From positions 1 through 64,000 of the forward strand of contig NZ_FUYC01000001.1 in the NCBI RefSeq assembly GCF_900167125.1: 64,000 bases of DNA. The letters are read 5' to 3'. This DNA is from Paucidesulfovibrio gracilis DSM 16080 (GTDB lineage Bacteria > Desulfobacterota > Desulfovibrionia > Desulfovibrionales > Desulfovibrionaceae). How positions within the stretch are numbered: the first letter of the stretch is position 1; the number at the start of each line of letters is the position of its first letter. Both the position numbers and the translations under genes were made by a program. Positions 44,886-55,500 of the stretch are shown here, piece by piece. The notes beneath the pieces were generated by a model, which was not told where the DNA came from, did no database searches, and was given only the letters and a program-made list of their open reading frames with translations.

Positions 44886-46148
44886 TCATTGCCGGATGTG
44901 TCCTTCCCCGAGCAACACGAATTTGGTGGAGGTCAGCTCTTTGATGCCCATAGGGCCATACGCATGCAGCTTGGAAGTGGAAATGCCGATTTCCGCGCCC
45001 AACCCCAACTGCGCTCCGTCGTTGAAGCGTGTGGTGGCATTGACCACCACCAGGGAAGCGTCCACCTCACGCAGAAAACGCATGGCCTTGGCGTGGTCAT
45101 TGGTCAAGATGGCCTCGGTATGGTTGGAGCCGTATTGAGCGATGTGCTCCACGGCCTCCTCCATATCGTCCACCACCTTCACGGCCATGGTCATTTCCAA
45201 ATATTCCTTGCCCCAGTCTTCGTCCTTAGCGGGCTGCACATCCGCATCCCCCATCAATGGCAAGGAGCGTTCGCAGGCATGAAAAACCACAGCATCCCGT
45301 CCCAGTCGCTCGGCAACCCTGGGCAGCAGCCCGGCGGCCACCCGCTCATGCACCAATAGGCACTCCAAGGCGTTGCATCCACTGGGGTACTGGGTCTTGG
45401 CGTTATGGATAATTTCCACTGCCCGTTCCAGATCGCATGTCTCGTCAGCGTAAATATGGCACACACCCTTATAGTGCTTCAGCACGGGCATGGTGGCCTG
45501 CTCGGTGACAGCCCGAATCAGTCCCTCGCCGCCACGCGGGATGACCACGTCGATATAATCCGAAAGTTTGAGCATTTCCTTCACCGCGTCCCGATCCGTG
45601 GTGGGTACCACCTGCACGGCGTCCCGGGGCAGCCCGGCCTGCTCCAAGGCCTGATGCATTAACGAAGCCAGCGCCTGATTGGAGTGAAACGCCTCGGAGC
45701 CGCCTCGCAAGATAGTGGCATTGCCCGCCTTGAGGCAGAGAATCCCCGCGTCAATGGTGGCATTGGGCCGGGACTCGTAGATCATGGCCACGACGCCCAT
45801 GGGAATGCGCATCCGGCCCACCAACATGCCGTTGGGCCGCTTCACCATAGATTCGATCTCTCCAACGGGATCGGCCATGGCCGCCACGTCACGGCAGCCC
45901 TGCACCATGGAAGCCAAGACCTTGTCGGAAATGGTCAAACGCTGGGTGCGGGCCGCGTCCAGTCCATTCTTCTCGGCCTGATCCAAATCACGGCCGTTTT
46001 CATCCATAATGAAACGACGCTCGCTTTCCAGCAAGTCGGCCAGAATATTCAACGCCTGCGCCCGGGCGGATCCCTCGGCCGAGGCCAAGGCCCGTGCAGC
46101 GGCAGCCGCTTTTTTTCCAATGGCACGCATTTCCTGCTTGACGCTCAT
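44886..46148 (-). CDS. proA: Gamma-glutamyl phosphate reductase ProA
   Basis: Reduces gamma-glutamyl phosphate to glutamate semialdehyde in proline synthesis. The 420-aa aldehyde-dehydrogenase-fold protein has MIYESRPNATIDAGILCLK, GNATILRGGSEAFHSN, IPRGGEGLI, the catalytic-Cys region YPSGCNALECLLVH and the end STSKLHAYGPMGIKELTSTKF. I chose the ATG at 46148, directly after GGAGGAGAT; the frame runs 20 codons upstream without a ribosome site. proB is not adjacent. Confidence 0.97.
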   Translation of the reverse strand: MSVKQEMRAIGKKAAAAARALASAEGSARAQALNILADLLESERRFIMDENGRDLDQAEKNGLDAARTQRLTISDKVLASMVQGCRDVAAMADPVGEIESMVKRPNGMLVGRMRIPMGVVAMIYESRPNATIDAGILCLKAGNATILRGGSEAFHSNQALASLMHQALEQAGLPRDAVQVVPTTDRDAVKEMLKLSDYIDVVIPRGGEGLIRAVTEQATMPVLKHYKGVCHIYADETCDLERAVEIIHNAKTQYPSGCNALECLLVHERVAAGLLPRVAERLGRDAVVFHACERSLPLMGDADVQPAKDEDWGKEYLEMTMAVKVVDDMEEAVEHIAQYGSNHTEAILTNDHAKAMRFLREVDASLVVVNATTRFNDGAQLGLGAEIGISTSKLHAYGPMGIKELTSTKFVLLGEGHIRQ

Positions 46149-46357
46149 ATCTCCTCCGTGAATTATCGCCGTTGTTCCGGAGCATGTCGGATGCTCCACA
46201 CTGTTCATGAGCTACCGCCGCCTGCCTTCGCTGTCAACGCGAGAGGAAAGATGTCGCTTTTCGTGGACAGTCAATTCCCTTTTTTGTAAATTGCCCTGCG
46301 GACGGTGAGAGGAAGATGGGTATCCTTCCTTTTTTTATGATCTGACACCGATCTTTT

Positions 46358-46386
46358 TTGACCTTTTTTACAATTTTGCTTACTAC
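46358..46386 (+). promoter_or_regulatory. Possible sigma-70 promoter of the YfgM-like gene
   Basis: TTGACC is followed after 17 nt by TACTAC, 50 nt ahead of the ATG at 46437. The -10 match is modest and the surroundings are T-rich. Confidence 0.33.
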
Positions 46387-46436
46387 CGCATCCGCGACTT
46401 CCAACGACACAATTTTTATGGAGGCTGAAGGTACGC

Positions 46437-47096
46437 ATGTCTGAGCACGCAACGAAAATGCCCGTCAACGAGGAAGCCCTGGCAGGCGAGGTCAACCAGG
46501 AGGCATCCCGCCTGCTGGATACCCTGCTGCGCTACAAAAACATCATCCTGGGCGGTGCGGCGGCCCTCATCGCCGTTGCTGCCGTCTATGCGGGCGTGAC
46601 GCTGTGGAATGCGCACTCCGTGTCCACGGCCTCGGAAGAGCTGGGACAAATCCTGCTCACCACCGAAGGCGATGCCCGTGTGGACGCGTTGGCCGCGTTT
46701 GTCGAGGATGCCCCGGACGCCGTACGCAACGGCGCGCTCTTTGAACTGGCGGACGTGCAGATGCGGCAGGAACGCTATCAGGAAGCCGTCGGTACCTGGG
46801 AACGTTTGGAAGCAAGCCTGCAATCCCCGGAGCTGAGCATCCTTGCCAAGTTGGGCAAAGGACGCAGCCTGCTTCTGGATGGTCATGCCGCCCAAGCTCA
46901 GGAGATTGCCGCCCTGATGCAGTCCGAAGCTCCGGAAGCCTTTTTGATTCCTGTAAACCGCCTGCTGGCCGCGGCCGCGGAAGAGGCCGGGGATACGCAG
47001 ACCGCTTTGGAAGCCTATCAGGCATTGCTCTCCGGCGGACAAGTGGCCGACGCATCCTATCTGCAATACAAGGTGCAGGAACTCCAGGCCAAATAG
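46437..47096 (+). CDS. YfgM-like TPR membrane protein
   Basis: A 219-aa protein with a short cytoplasmic N-terminus, one membrane helix (ILGGAAALIAVAAVYAGVTLW, about 36-56) and a periplasmic TPR_21-like part (ELADVQMRQERYQEAVGTWE, AEEAGDTQTALEAYQALL). The shape matches YfgM, an ancillary SecYEG-associated chaperone, although here it is alone rather than beside bamB. It could also be a general TPR scaffold. Confidence 0.75.
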   Translation: MSEHATKMPVNEEALAGEVNQEASRLLDTLLRYKNIILGGAAALIAVAAVYAGVTLWNAHSVSTASEELGQILLTTEGDARVDALAAFVEDAPDAVRNGALFELADVQMRQERYQEAVGTWERLEASLQSPELSILAKLGKGRSLLLDGHAAQAQEIAALMQSEAPEAFLIPVNRLLAAAAEEAGDTQTALEAYQALLSGGQVADASYLQYKVQELQAK

Positions 47097-47293
47097 GCGA
47101 TCACGCCCTACCGTTCAAGGTCTTGTGGTCTCAGATACGACCCTCCGCAACGCTTTCCTTCTCCCTGGGACACCGCCCCCCACCGGGACCGGAACACAGT
47201 GAAAAGGATGCCGCCACCACGGTACGCAGCGCGGAGGATCATTAATAAACGAAATCGGCTCAAACCGCTGAACACCAACCCTCTGGAGGGAAC

Positions 47294-49132
47294 ATGCCTC
47301 ATCCCATCCTGGCCGCCAAGCCGGGCGAGACGCTTCTTCTTCTCGGCAACGAAGCCATCGTGCGCGGAGCCGTGGAAGCGGGCATCAATTTCGTCAGCTG
47401 CTACCCCGGCACGCCGTCTTCCGAAGTGCCCGACACGTTTTTCCGACTCGCCCCCGAAGGGGAATACACCTTTGAATATTCCGTAAATGAAAAAGTCGCC
47501 CTGGAAGTGGCCGGAGGGGCCACCCTGGGAGGCGCTCTCTGCCTCTGCACCATGAAGCACGTCGGCGTGAACGTTGCAGCCGACCCCTTCATGACGCTGG
47601 CATACACCGGAACCCCCGGAGGACTGGTACTGCTTTCCGCCGACGATCCGGGCTGCCATTCCAGCCAAAACGAGCAGGACAACCGTTACTATGCCCGACT
47701 CGCCGGGATGCCCGTTTTTGAGCCGTCCACGGCCCAGGAATGTAAAGACATGACCCGGGACGCACTCCTGCTTTCCCGCGAGACCGGCTCTCCGGTGCTG
47801 CTGCGCACCACCACCCGCGTGAACCACTTGCGCGGCCCGGTGGAATGCGGCCCTGTCTCGGCTCCCCAGGAAATCAAGGGTTTCTCCAAAAACCCGGCGC
47901 AATTCGTCCCGATTCCCGCCTTTGCCCGGTCCATGCACGACCGTTTGCTGGACCGCATCGAAGTGCTCAGAGGACACGCAGAACACTCCGTGTTCAATGC
48001 CGTTTCCGGGGAAGGCCGCATCGGTGTCGTGGCCACGGGCATCAGCCGCGCCTACCTGCACGACGCCCTGTTGGACTGTGGCCTGGAAGGCCAGATCCGT
48101 GTTCTGGAGCTGGGCTTTACCGCTCCGCTGCCCGAAGCCAAAGTCGTCGAGTTCCTGACGGGTCTGGACAAAGTACTCGTTGCCGAAGAATTGGAACCGA
48201 TTCTGGAAAATGAAATCCGGGTGCTGGCCCAAAAGAACAATTTACCGCTTACCGTACTGGGCAAGGACATCCTGCCCCGTCAGGGTGAGTTCAATACGGG
48301 CGTGCTGGCGGAAGCCCTGCAACACCTGTCCGGACAAGGGGATTTTCAGTGTGTTTCCTGCGAGCCTGCCGAGGGGCTGCCCATGCGTCCCCCGAACCTG
48401 TGTGCGGGCTGTCCGCACCGCGCCGCGTACTACGCCGCACGCCAGGTCTTTGGTGACGACGCGATCTATTCCTCGGACATCGGCTGCTACACCCTGGGCA
48501 TTGTTCCGCCCCTGGCCTGCGCCGACTTTCTGCTCTGCATGGGATCGAGTGTCAGCGCCGGATCCGGTCTGTCCAAGGCCACAAAGCAAACTGTGGTCGG
48601 CTTTATCGGAGACTCAACGTTTTTCCACTCCGGCGTCACCGGCCTGATCAACGCGGTACACAATAACCACGATCTTCTGCTGGTTGTGCTGGACAACCGG
48701 ACCACGGCCATGACCGGGCATCAGCCCAACCCGGGCGTGGATCCCGAACCGCTCGGCGACGACGTGGCCCAGGTGGACATCGAGTCCATCTGCCGAGGTT
48801 GCGGTGTCGACGCCATCCGCAAGGTCAACCCGCTGAACGTGAGCAAGACCCTGGATGCCTACACGGAATTACGCGGGATGAAGGGTGTGCGCGTGCTCAT
48901 CACTGAGGAGCCGTGTCCGCTTTTCGCTCGCCGCGTGTACCGCAAAAAGCCCAAGATGACCGCATACGTGGAAGACGGATACGACATGGCCGAAGGCGTG
49001 TTGGAAAAGCTGGCTTGCCCGGCCTTCCGCCTTTGCGACGGCAAAATGGAAATCGACGAACTGATGTGCAACGGCTGCATGGTCTGTGTGCAGCTTTCCG
49101 ACAATATCAAGGCTCGCAAAAGGGGTGCATAG
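47294..49132 (+). CDS. iorA: Indolepyruvate:ferredoxin oxidoreductase alpha subunit, degenerate ferredoxin tail
   Basis: Oxidatively decarboxylates aryl-pyruvates to aryl-acetyl-CoA with ferredoxin as acceptor. The 612-aa product has the pyrimidine-binding half first (SCYPGTPSSEVPDTF, GVNVAADPFMTL) and the TPP-pyrophosphate half later (GDSTFFHSGVTGLINAVHN, then TAMTGHQPNPG). The C-terminal 2x[4Fe-4S] module is decayed: in the first motif only the last Cys (ACPAF) is kept, and the second keeps CNGCMVC but has Ser where the fourth Cys is expected. Electron transfer may therefore differ from standard IorA. Immediately followed by iorB. Confidence 0.94.
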   Translation: MPHPILAAKPGETLLLLGNEAIVRGAVEAGINFVSCYPGTPSSEVPDTFFRLAPEGEYTFEYSVNEKVALEVAGGATLGGALCLCTMKHVGVNVAADPFMTLAYTGTPGGLVLLSADDPGCHSSQNEQDNRYYARLAGMPVFEPSTAQECKDMTRDALLLSRETGSPVLLRTTTRVNHLRGPVECGPVSAPQEIKGFSKNPAQFVPIPAFARSMHDRLLDRIEVLRGHAEHSVFNAVSGEGRIGVVATGISRAYLHDALLDCGLEGQIRVLELGFTAPLPEAKVVEFLTGLDKVLVAEELEPILENEIRVLAQKNNLPLTVLGKDILPRQGEFNTGVLAEALQHLSGQGDFQCVSCEPAEGLPMRPPNLCAGCPHRAAYYAARQVFGDDAIYSSDIGCYTLGIVPPLACADFLLCMGSSVSAGSGLSKATKQTVVGFIGDSTFFHSGVTGLINAVHNNHDLLLVVLDNRTTAMTGHQPNPGVDPEPLGDDVAQVDIESICRGCGVDAIRKVNPLNVSKTLDAYTELRGMKGVRVLITEEPCPLFARRVYRKKPKMTAYVEDGYDMAEGVLEKLACPAFRLCDGKMEIDELMCNGCMVCVQLSDNIKARKRGA

Positions 49133-49726
49133 ATGAGCAACGTCAAGCCGCTTCGCATCTTCATGACCGGCGTGGGCGGACAGGGCACCCTGACCGCCAC
49201 GACGCTGTTGGCCAAGGCCGCGCTTTTGAGCGGTCTGCCCGTCACGTCCGGGGAAATCCACGGCATGGCTCAACGCGGCGGTGTGGTGGAATCCACGCTG
49301 CTCATCGGCCTCAAAAGCCCGAAAATCGGTCCGGGTGAAGCCGACATCCTGCTCGGATTCGAACCGCTGGAAACCCTGCGCGCTCTGCCGTACCTGCGGC
49401 GCAATGGTCTGGTCTTTTCCAGTTCCGAAGCCATCCCGCCCCTGTCCGTGTCCACAGGTCAGCACAGCTGTCCGGACTTGGAGTCCGTGCGGGAGCGCGT
49501 GGCCGATTGGACGGAAAACGCCTGGTACGTCCCCTGCCAGAGCCTGGGAATTCAGGCCGGTGCCGTGCAAAGCGGCAACCTTGCCCTGCTGGGCGCCGCA
49601 GCGGAACGCGGAGCCTTCCCCTTTGGTCCCGACGCAATCGCCGAAGCAATCAAGGCGAACATGAAGGCGAAAATCGCCGATATCAACCTTAACGCTCTGG
49701 AGCTGGGCCGCAAAGCCGTTGCCTGA
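49133..49726 (+). CDS. iorB: Indolepyruvate:ferredoxin oxidoreductase beta subunit
   Basis: The gamma-domain subunit of the 2-oxoacid oxidoreductase family, 197 aa. The signature FMTGVGGQGTLTATTLLAKAA is followed by TSGEIHGMAQRGGVVESTLLIG and ADILLGFEPLETLRALPYL. Its ATG directly follows the iorA stop (TAG-ATG), so the two are coupled. Amino acid fermentation or aryl-acid formation is the likely use. Confidence 0.95.
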   Translation: MSNVKPLRIFMTGVGGQGTLTATTLLAKAALLSGLPVTSGEIHGMAQRGGVVESTLLIGLKSPKIGPGEADILLGFEPLETLRALPYLRRNGLVFSSSEAIPPLSVSTGQHSCPDLESVRERVADWTENAWYVPCQSLGIQAGAVQSGNLALLGAAAERGAFPFGPDAIAEAIKANMKAKIADINLNALELGRKAVA

Positions 49727-49748
49727 CCAGGGTCGAAAACATGGAACT

Positions 49749-49814
49749 CAAGGCTCCGGGACAACGAAAGCACGAATCGTTTCCATTGATTCGTCTTCAC
49801 CGTCCCGAGCCTTG
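49749..49814 (+). repeat. Structured two-level hairpin after iorB
   Basis: An outer stem pairs CAAGGCT with AGCCTTG and, after one bulged C, CGGGAC with GTCCCG. After internal loops of 9 and 7 nt an inner 7-bp stem ACGAATC/GATTCGT closes on a 9-nt loop. That is 20 base pairs over 66 nt, 22 nt past the iorB stop. Only GGATTT follows, so it is a weak terminator at best and could be an RNA leader element of the next gene. Confidence 0.6.
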
Positions 49815-49880
49815 GATTTCCGGTAACCGTTGCTCCGCCCTTCCCGGCGGCTCTCCGGTCACCAAGGAGACAATCCGAGC

Positions 49881-51422
49881 ATGCCTGACCATCAGTACCT
49901 ACTCACCCTGAAGCACATCCTGGACGGCCTGGGCCGCAAGGGTGGGTTGGAGGACAACCTCAACGGTCTGCTCGCCACCATGGCCCGGGAGTTGGGCTAT
50001 GTGCGCTGTTTTCTGGCCATCACCGATACGGAAGACGAGGATCTCAAGCTCTCCCTGAGCTACAGTCCCTCCAAAGCCGATTCCGTGAGCTACGCCCCGG
50101 GGCGCGGCGTGGTGGGGCAGGTGTTTGAAAACGGGGAAACCGTGGTGGTCCAGCGCATTTCCGACAATCCCAATTTTCTGAACCTGGCCTTTGGTCGCAC
50201 CGAAGAGGAAATGGCGCGCCTTTCCTTCATCTGCACCCCGATCGTCAGCCATTCCAGGGGCAAACCCGAAGTGGTCGGCGTCCTCAGCGCGGATCTGGTC
50301 ATGCTGCCCAAAGACGAGCTGGAAGGGCATCGCAGCTTTCTGGAAGCTGTGGCTTCGGCCATTGCCCACCAAGTCGCCATCCTCCAGGAAGAGCTGGCCG
50401 TTCAAAAGCATCTTTTGAATCAGGGAATGGCCGGACTCCCCGAAGCGCAGCCTCCCAAAAATTTCGTCGCCTCCTCAAAGGCCATGCGTCTCGTGCTCCG
50501 GCAGGCCCGCCAAGTGTCCCCGTCCCGGGCCACGGTTCTGCTGCGCGGGGAATCCGGCACTGGAAAGGAACTGTTGGCCGAGGCCATCCATGCCGGCAGC
50601 CCACGGGCCGAGCGCCCGCTGATCAAGCTCAACTGCGCGGCCCTGCCTGCGGAACTGGTGGAAAGCGAACTGTTTGGTCACCAAAAAGGCGCATTTACCG
50701 GTGCCTACCAAAACAAACGCGGCCTCTTTGAAGTGGCTCACCAGGGCACGCTGTTCCTTGATGAAATTGGCGAACTGTCGCTGGACGCCCAGGCCAAGGT
50801 GCTCCGCGCCATTCAGGAAAAGGAAATCACCAGGGTGGGCGGAGAAATGCCCATCGCCGTGGACGTGCGGCTCATCTGCGCCACACACCAACCTCTTGAG
50901 GACCGCATCGCCCAGGGAAAATTCCGCGAAGACCTCTACTATCGCATCAATGTCTTTCCGGTCTTCATCCCCTCCCTACGGGAACGGCGGGAAGACATCC
51001 TGCCCCTGGCCGAATTTTTCCTTGAGGAATTCTCCTCGGAGTATGACAAGCACATCCGGCGCATCTCCACTCCCGCCATTGAACTGCTTTCCATGTATCA
51101 CTGGCCCGGCAATGTCCGTGAACTGCAAAACTGCGTGGAACGTGCTGTGCTGGTCTGTGAGGAAGAAGTCATCCGCACATACCATCTGCCGCCCACGTTG
51201 CAGACCGCGGAAAGCTCGTCCACGGAGATCAGTCTCTCTTTTGGCGAAGCCGTGGGGAAATTCGAGCAGGAACTGCTCGTGGACGCCCTGAAGAAAAGCC
51301 GTGGCAACATGCTCCAGGCCGCCCGGGATCTGCGCGTTTCCTACCGTATTGTGAACTACAAGGTGAAAAAATACGGCATTGACGTCAAACGTTTCGTTAA
51401 CAGCAAAAGCCGCAAGCGCTAA
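49881..51422 (+). CDS. NifA-like sigma-54-dependent regulator (GAF-AAA+-Fis)
   Basis: A 513-aa regulator: an N-terminal GAF domain (about 10-170; LARELGYVRCFLAI-like, APGRGVVGQVFENGETVVVQ), a linker, an AAA+ domain (about 205-440) with Walker A GESGTGKELLAEAIH, intact GAFTGA at about 270, Walker B GTLFLDEIGELS and RVGGEMPIAVDVRLICATH, then a Fis-type helix-turn-helix (MLQAARDLRVSYRIVNYKVKKYGI). The ATG at 49881 follows AAGGAG at 12 nt. It resembles NifA and other GAF activators; without nif genes nearby the target is unknown. I see no -24/-12 element ahead of iorA. Confidence 0.92.
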   Translation: MPDHQYLLTLKHILDGLGRKGGLEDNLNGLLATMARELGYVRCFLAITDTEDEDLKLSLSYSPSKADSVSYAPGRGVVGQVFENGETVVVQRISDNPNFLNLAFGRTEEEMARLSFICTPIVSHSRGKPEVVGVLSADLVMLPKDELEGHRSFLEAVASAIAHQVAILQEELAVQKHLLNQGMAGLPEAQPPKNFVASSKAMRLVLRQARQVSPSRATVLLRGESGTGKELLAEAIHAGSPRAERPLIKLNCAALPAELVESELFGHQKGAFTGAYQNKRGLFEVAHQGTLFLDEIGELSLDAQAKVLRAIQEKEITRVGGEMPIAVDVRLICATHQPLEDRIAQGKFREDLYYRINVFPVFIPSLRERREDILPLAEFFLEEFSSEYDKHIRRISTPAIELLSMYHWPGNVRELQNCVERAVLVCEEEVIRTYHLPPTLQTAESSSTEISLSFGEAVGKFEQELLVDALKKSRGNMLQAARDLRVSYRIVNYKVKKYGIDVKRFVNSKSRKR

Positions 51423-51430
51423 TCGTAAAT

Positions 51431-52330
51431 ATGATATCGTCCAAAACCCGCGGAGTTCTCGCAGCTCTGGCAGCCACTATTATCTGGTCTGGAAATTTCG
51501 TGGTGGCCCGGGGTCTGGCTGAAGTCATCCCTCCGGCGACTCTGGCTTTTTTCCGCTGGAGCGTGGCCTGCATCGCCTTGGCTCCGCTGGCTCTGCCGTC
51601 CCTTCGTCGGGAATGGCCCGCGCTTCGTCGCAATTTCCGCTATCTCGTGGTCACGGCCCTGCTCGGGGTCACGCTCTTCAACACGCTCATCTATCTGGCG
51701 GGACGCACAACGGACACACTGAACATGTCCCTGATTTCCACCTGCATCCCCGCATTCATTCTCCTGCTTTCGCGCATTTTCCTGGGGGAAGCGCTCACCA
51801 AGGCTCGATTGACCGGCCTGACCGCGGCCTTCTGCGGCGTGTTGCTGCTCGTAGGACGCGGGAATCCGGCAACACTCCTTGCGGTACGCCCCAATCCCGG
51901 CGATATTTGGATGCTTTTGGCGGCGCTCCTGTTTGCGGCCTATTCCATTCTGGTACGACGCAAACCCAAGGACATCGGTCCCACGGCATTACTCGGTGCC
52001 AGCTTCGGTCTGGGGCTGCTCATGCTTCTGCCATGGACGGCTTTGGAAGTCGCCTTTGGCCCGGTACCGCAATTTTCACCCACAGTATTCGGCTCCATCC
52101 TGTATATTGGACTTGGAGCGTCCCTGGCCGCCTATTGGCTTTGGTCGTGCGCCTTGGAGGACATCGGCCCGAGTCAGGCCGGACTGATCTACTACTCCCT
52201 TCCGCTGTTCAGCGGGCTGGAAGCGGCGTTGCTGCTGGGAGAACCCGTGGCCTGGTTCCACGGGGCCGCAGGTATCCTGATCTTAGGCGGCATTCGTCTG
52301 GCGACCCGCCCCAGCGTCAAGGCGGCCTAA
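51431..52330 (+). CDS. EamA/DMT-family transporter
   Basis: A 299-aa drug/metabolite transporter with ten membrane helices in two EamA repeats (AALAATIIWSGNFVVARGLAE in the first, GDIWMLLAALLFAAYSILVRR opening the second). Members export amino acids or small metabolites. It starts 8 nt after the regulator stop, so it is probably cotranscribed with and perhaps controlled by it. The substrate is not evident. Confidence 0.92.
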   Translation: MISSKTRGVLAALAATIIWSGNFVVARGLAEVIPPATLAFFRWSVACIALAPLALPSLRREWPALRRNFRYLVVTALLGVTLFNTLIYLAGRTTDTLNMSLISTCIPAFILLLSRIFLGEALTKARLTGLTAAFCGVLLLVGRGNPATLLAVRPNPGDIWMLLAALLFAAYSILVRRKPKDIGPTALLGASFGLGLLMLLPWTALEVAFGPVPQFSPTVFGSILYIGLGASLAAYWLWSCALEDIGPSQAGLIYYSLPLFSGLEAALLLGEPVAWFHGAAGILILGGIRLATRPSVKAA

Positions 52331-52591
52331 ACGTCAGCGCAATGGCTTCTTGCGCGGTTGTCGCGGAAAGCCTGGAACGAAATCACGTTGCATTCGACTG
52401 GGTAAAAGCTTTTTTGTCCGGCCCGACTTTTTTTCGCATCCTGAATTTTTGGATCGTTCAAGGCTCGGCTGACGCGTTTCGGTCCTTATATAATGACTGT
52501 TGGAGACCTGATCCGCGGAATGAAGAGACTTTGTTCCCGGGTCGGTCCCGCACACAGACCGCTACAGCACAATGCCGCGCTGCATCAGCCT
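52331..52591. other. Gap between convergent EamA and AsmA genes
   Basis: About 260 nt with T-rich stretches and a TATAAT-like hexamer at about 52487-52492 but no good -35, no convincing hairpin and no believable ORF. I assign nothing here. Confidence 0.5.
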
Positions 52592-55500
52592 TTAAAATAG
52601 CCCCTCCAACCCATCAATAAAGTCCTCCACAGCTTCGCGGCCCTGGTCCACGGCTCCGCCGACCGCGTCGGATCCCTCGGTCGCTCCCTGGTCCGCACCG
52701 TCCACCACACCATCCACAATACTCTCCACAGCGCCCTGCACGGATTGTGCGCCGCCTTCAATAACGTCCCCGACCTGGCCGCCACCGTCCAAAATGCCTC
52801 CCACGACCCCGGTCACCAATCCAACGGCGCCTCTGGCAATGCTGGCGGCATATTCTTCGGCACTGACCCAATACCTGGGATTATCCAATGTACCGCTTAC
52901 GCGGAGCGGCATGGGGACGCCGTAAAATTCATCGCACCCGGCACCGCCCTGGCCCGAAGCATCCTGCACTGCCATGGCCCGGACCAAATATTCGATACGG
53001 TTGTCCGGCAAGTTGACGAACCCTTCTCCTCCGGCCCGAAGTCCCGGTGCCTTGACGCAAAGATCATCACAATGAATCCGCCCCTGATCGGCCACCAGGG
53101 TTCCGGTAATCTCGCCGAATTTGGTGCTCTCGTCTTCCTCCCCTTCCAGCACGGCCTTGGTCAGGGAATCCACCACCGCCAGCATGGCGAACAGGTCCAG
53201 GCCGGGATATTCACCATCGCGAACCCCGAACCCAAGCGAACCGGACAGCGTCCGTTTCAACGGCTCCACGTCCAGGCCTTCCCAAGTCAGCGGTTCAATG
53301 GTCCGTACGGAAAGCGTTCCGCCCGCCTGATCAATACCTGCGTACCGCTTAAGCAACCGCCCCAATCGAACGCCCTTGATCGTGGGAATACATTGATGTT
53401 GAACCTGACCTGCCGCGTCCATCTCCCAAATCATATCCACATGCCCCTGCTCCACGTCCAACGCAAAAGGCTCCAGCCGGACAACGCCCCCTTGCACGCC
53501 CAGCCCTGTATGGATATCAGAAAGAGTCAAACCGTCGTATTGCAGCGCCTCCGCCTCAAGCCGCACATCCGCCCGCATCCGCCGCAAACGCTCCAGCAAT
53601 TCCTTCCTGGCATTTGAAGACTCACGGCCAACGTCGCCTGTCTGCCCTGCCTTGGTCACCGCGGTTCCGGTATCGTCAGGTTTCCGGTCCATTACGGATT
53701 CCGGAGCTGTTTCCCCGGCATGGTTCGATTGCTTTGCGGGCAAATAGCGATCCAGATCCAGCTTGCCCAGCCGCAACTGCGCATCATACCGTTCCTGCTC
53801 CCAGTCAACATCCGCCCGCCCCAATACCGTGGTGTCGTCCAACAGAAGGTCCATATCCTCCAGGCGGATCCCTGCGGGCGAATACCCAAGCGTCAATGCG
53901 CCGTGCCAATCCGTCAACACCTCCTGGTCGCTGGTCTCCGGCAGGGAGACCGGCATTAAATCGCCGGCCAGTTCCGCCAACGTCCGCAGGTTGAGATGCT
54001 CCAAGGCAAGATCCGCATTGATCTCCGGCTGCGTGGTCAGGTTTGTGGCCCGCACGGAACCGGAAATCCCTCCTCCCGGAGTATGCAATGCAATGGAATC
54101 CCAACGAGCCCGCATGGCGTGCATATCCGCAAATCCTTTGCCCAGCTGCAGGGTGAAGAGATCGTTGTCATGCTCTATGCGCACATCCAAGGGTTCCACG
54201 GCCACCACGCCATGATGTCCGCGGGCCGTCAGATCCAGACCGCGTAATCGAATGTTCCTGGCTCGCAGATCATCCAAGGCCACATGGAGATCCAGAGACA
54301 ATCCTCGAGCCAGTTGCACCCACTCCGGCTCCGCGCTCTCTTCGGAAGCGGCATCTTCGGCGGTAACCGAATCCTTTCCGGTTCCGGCTGGCTCAGTGGA
54401 TAAAGACGGTTCCCGGCCTTCTTGCGCCGGTTCCAGCGGCGGAAGATACGGCGTCAGATCCAGTGCTGGACAGGAGAGGGCAAGGGCATACTCTGGTTTG
54501 TTGAGCTGCGCGCTCACACGTCCTTCCAGGATTGTCCCATCCACCGCCAAACGTATAAAAGGGACACGCAGATGGTGTGGGGCGTAATCGAACCGCACGG
54601 TGGCACTCACATCCGTCATCGCATCCGGTGCGGACGTGACCGGAGGCTGGACTCCCAAGGCGTGTAAAACGGCTTTTGCATCGCAGGGCTGTAATTCGAC
54701 GACTCCGCTTGCCGAGGGGCCGCTGACAATATCCCGCGCAGAAAACGATCCGCTTACCCGGGCCTTGTACCCCTGCAGCAAAAATGCCGAAGCGCTGGCC
54801 CGTTCCCGTTCCAGGTCGAGCCGCAATTGTTCCAACGCTAGACTGACCTGGGCCTCCCCACCGGGAATCGAAGCACCTTGCGCTCGAAGCGCCAGGGTCA
54901 GGCGCGGTGAGGCAAATTGGTTGGCGGCCAAGTCAAATGCAAGCCGCCCCGCCAGCTTGAACCGGCCACGCATTGCCGGTTCCGCAAGAGCAAAGGCGAA
55001 TTCCGTCTCCAGATCCAAAGGAGCGCCCTGGCGGACCGCTCCAACAGCGAGCTGTCCATCCTCAAAAACATATTTCGTGCCGGCGGCACGATCTTCCCAA
55101 ACCACATGCACATCGGAAGCCTGTAGTCCCTCCAGGGAAAACTGAAACGGCTCACTCCCAGCTGTATCCGTGTTTTTCCGATCTGTAGCCCGCACCCGCC
55201 GGGCTTCGGTCGCAGGCTCCGCTGAAGACGATGCCGCGTCCCCCCCGCGGGAAACCAGGAGGTCATCCCAGTTGCTCCGGCCCTCTGCATCACGATTCAA
55301 CCGCAGATCCAACCCCGCCAAATTCACGGTGCCCACTTCAATTTCCCCAAAGAGCAAAGGCAGAATGCGCAACTCGGCAGAAACCGAACGCACGGACACC
55401 ATGGGCTGGTTGCCGAATCCGGACGCATTGCCCAGGCTCACGTTCCCAGCCTCCACAGCCAGCCATGGGAACCAGGACAATTCCAACGGACCGGCCAGAA

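Noticed and set aside
52493-52600. A 35-codon ORF after a TATAAT-like box
   Set aside because: No ribosome binding site, no recognisable protein features, and it overlaps the end of the AsmA gene.
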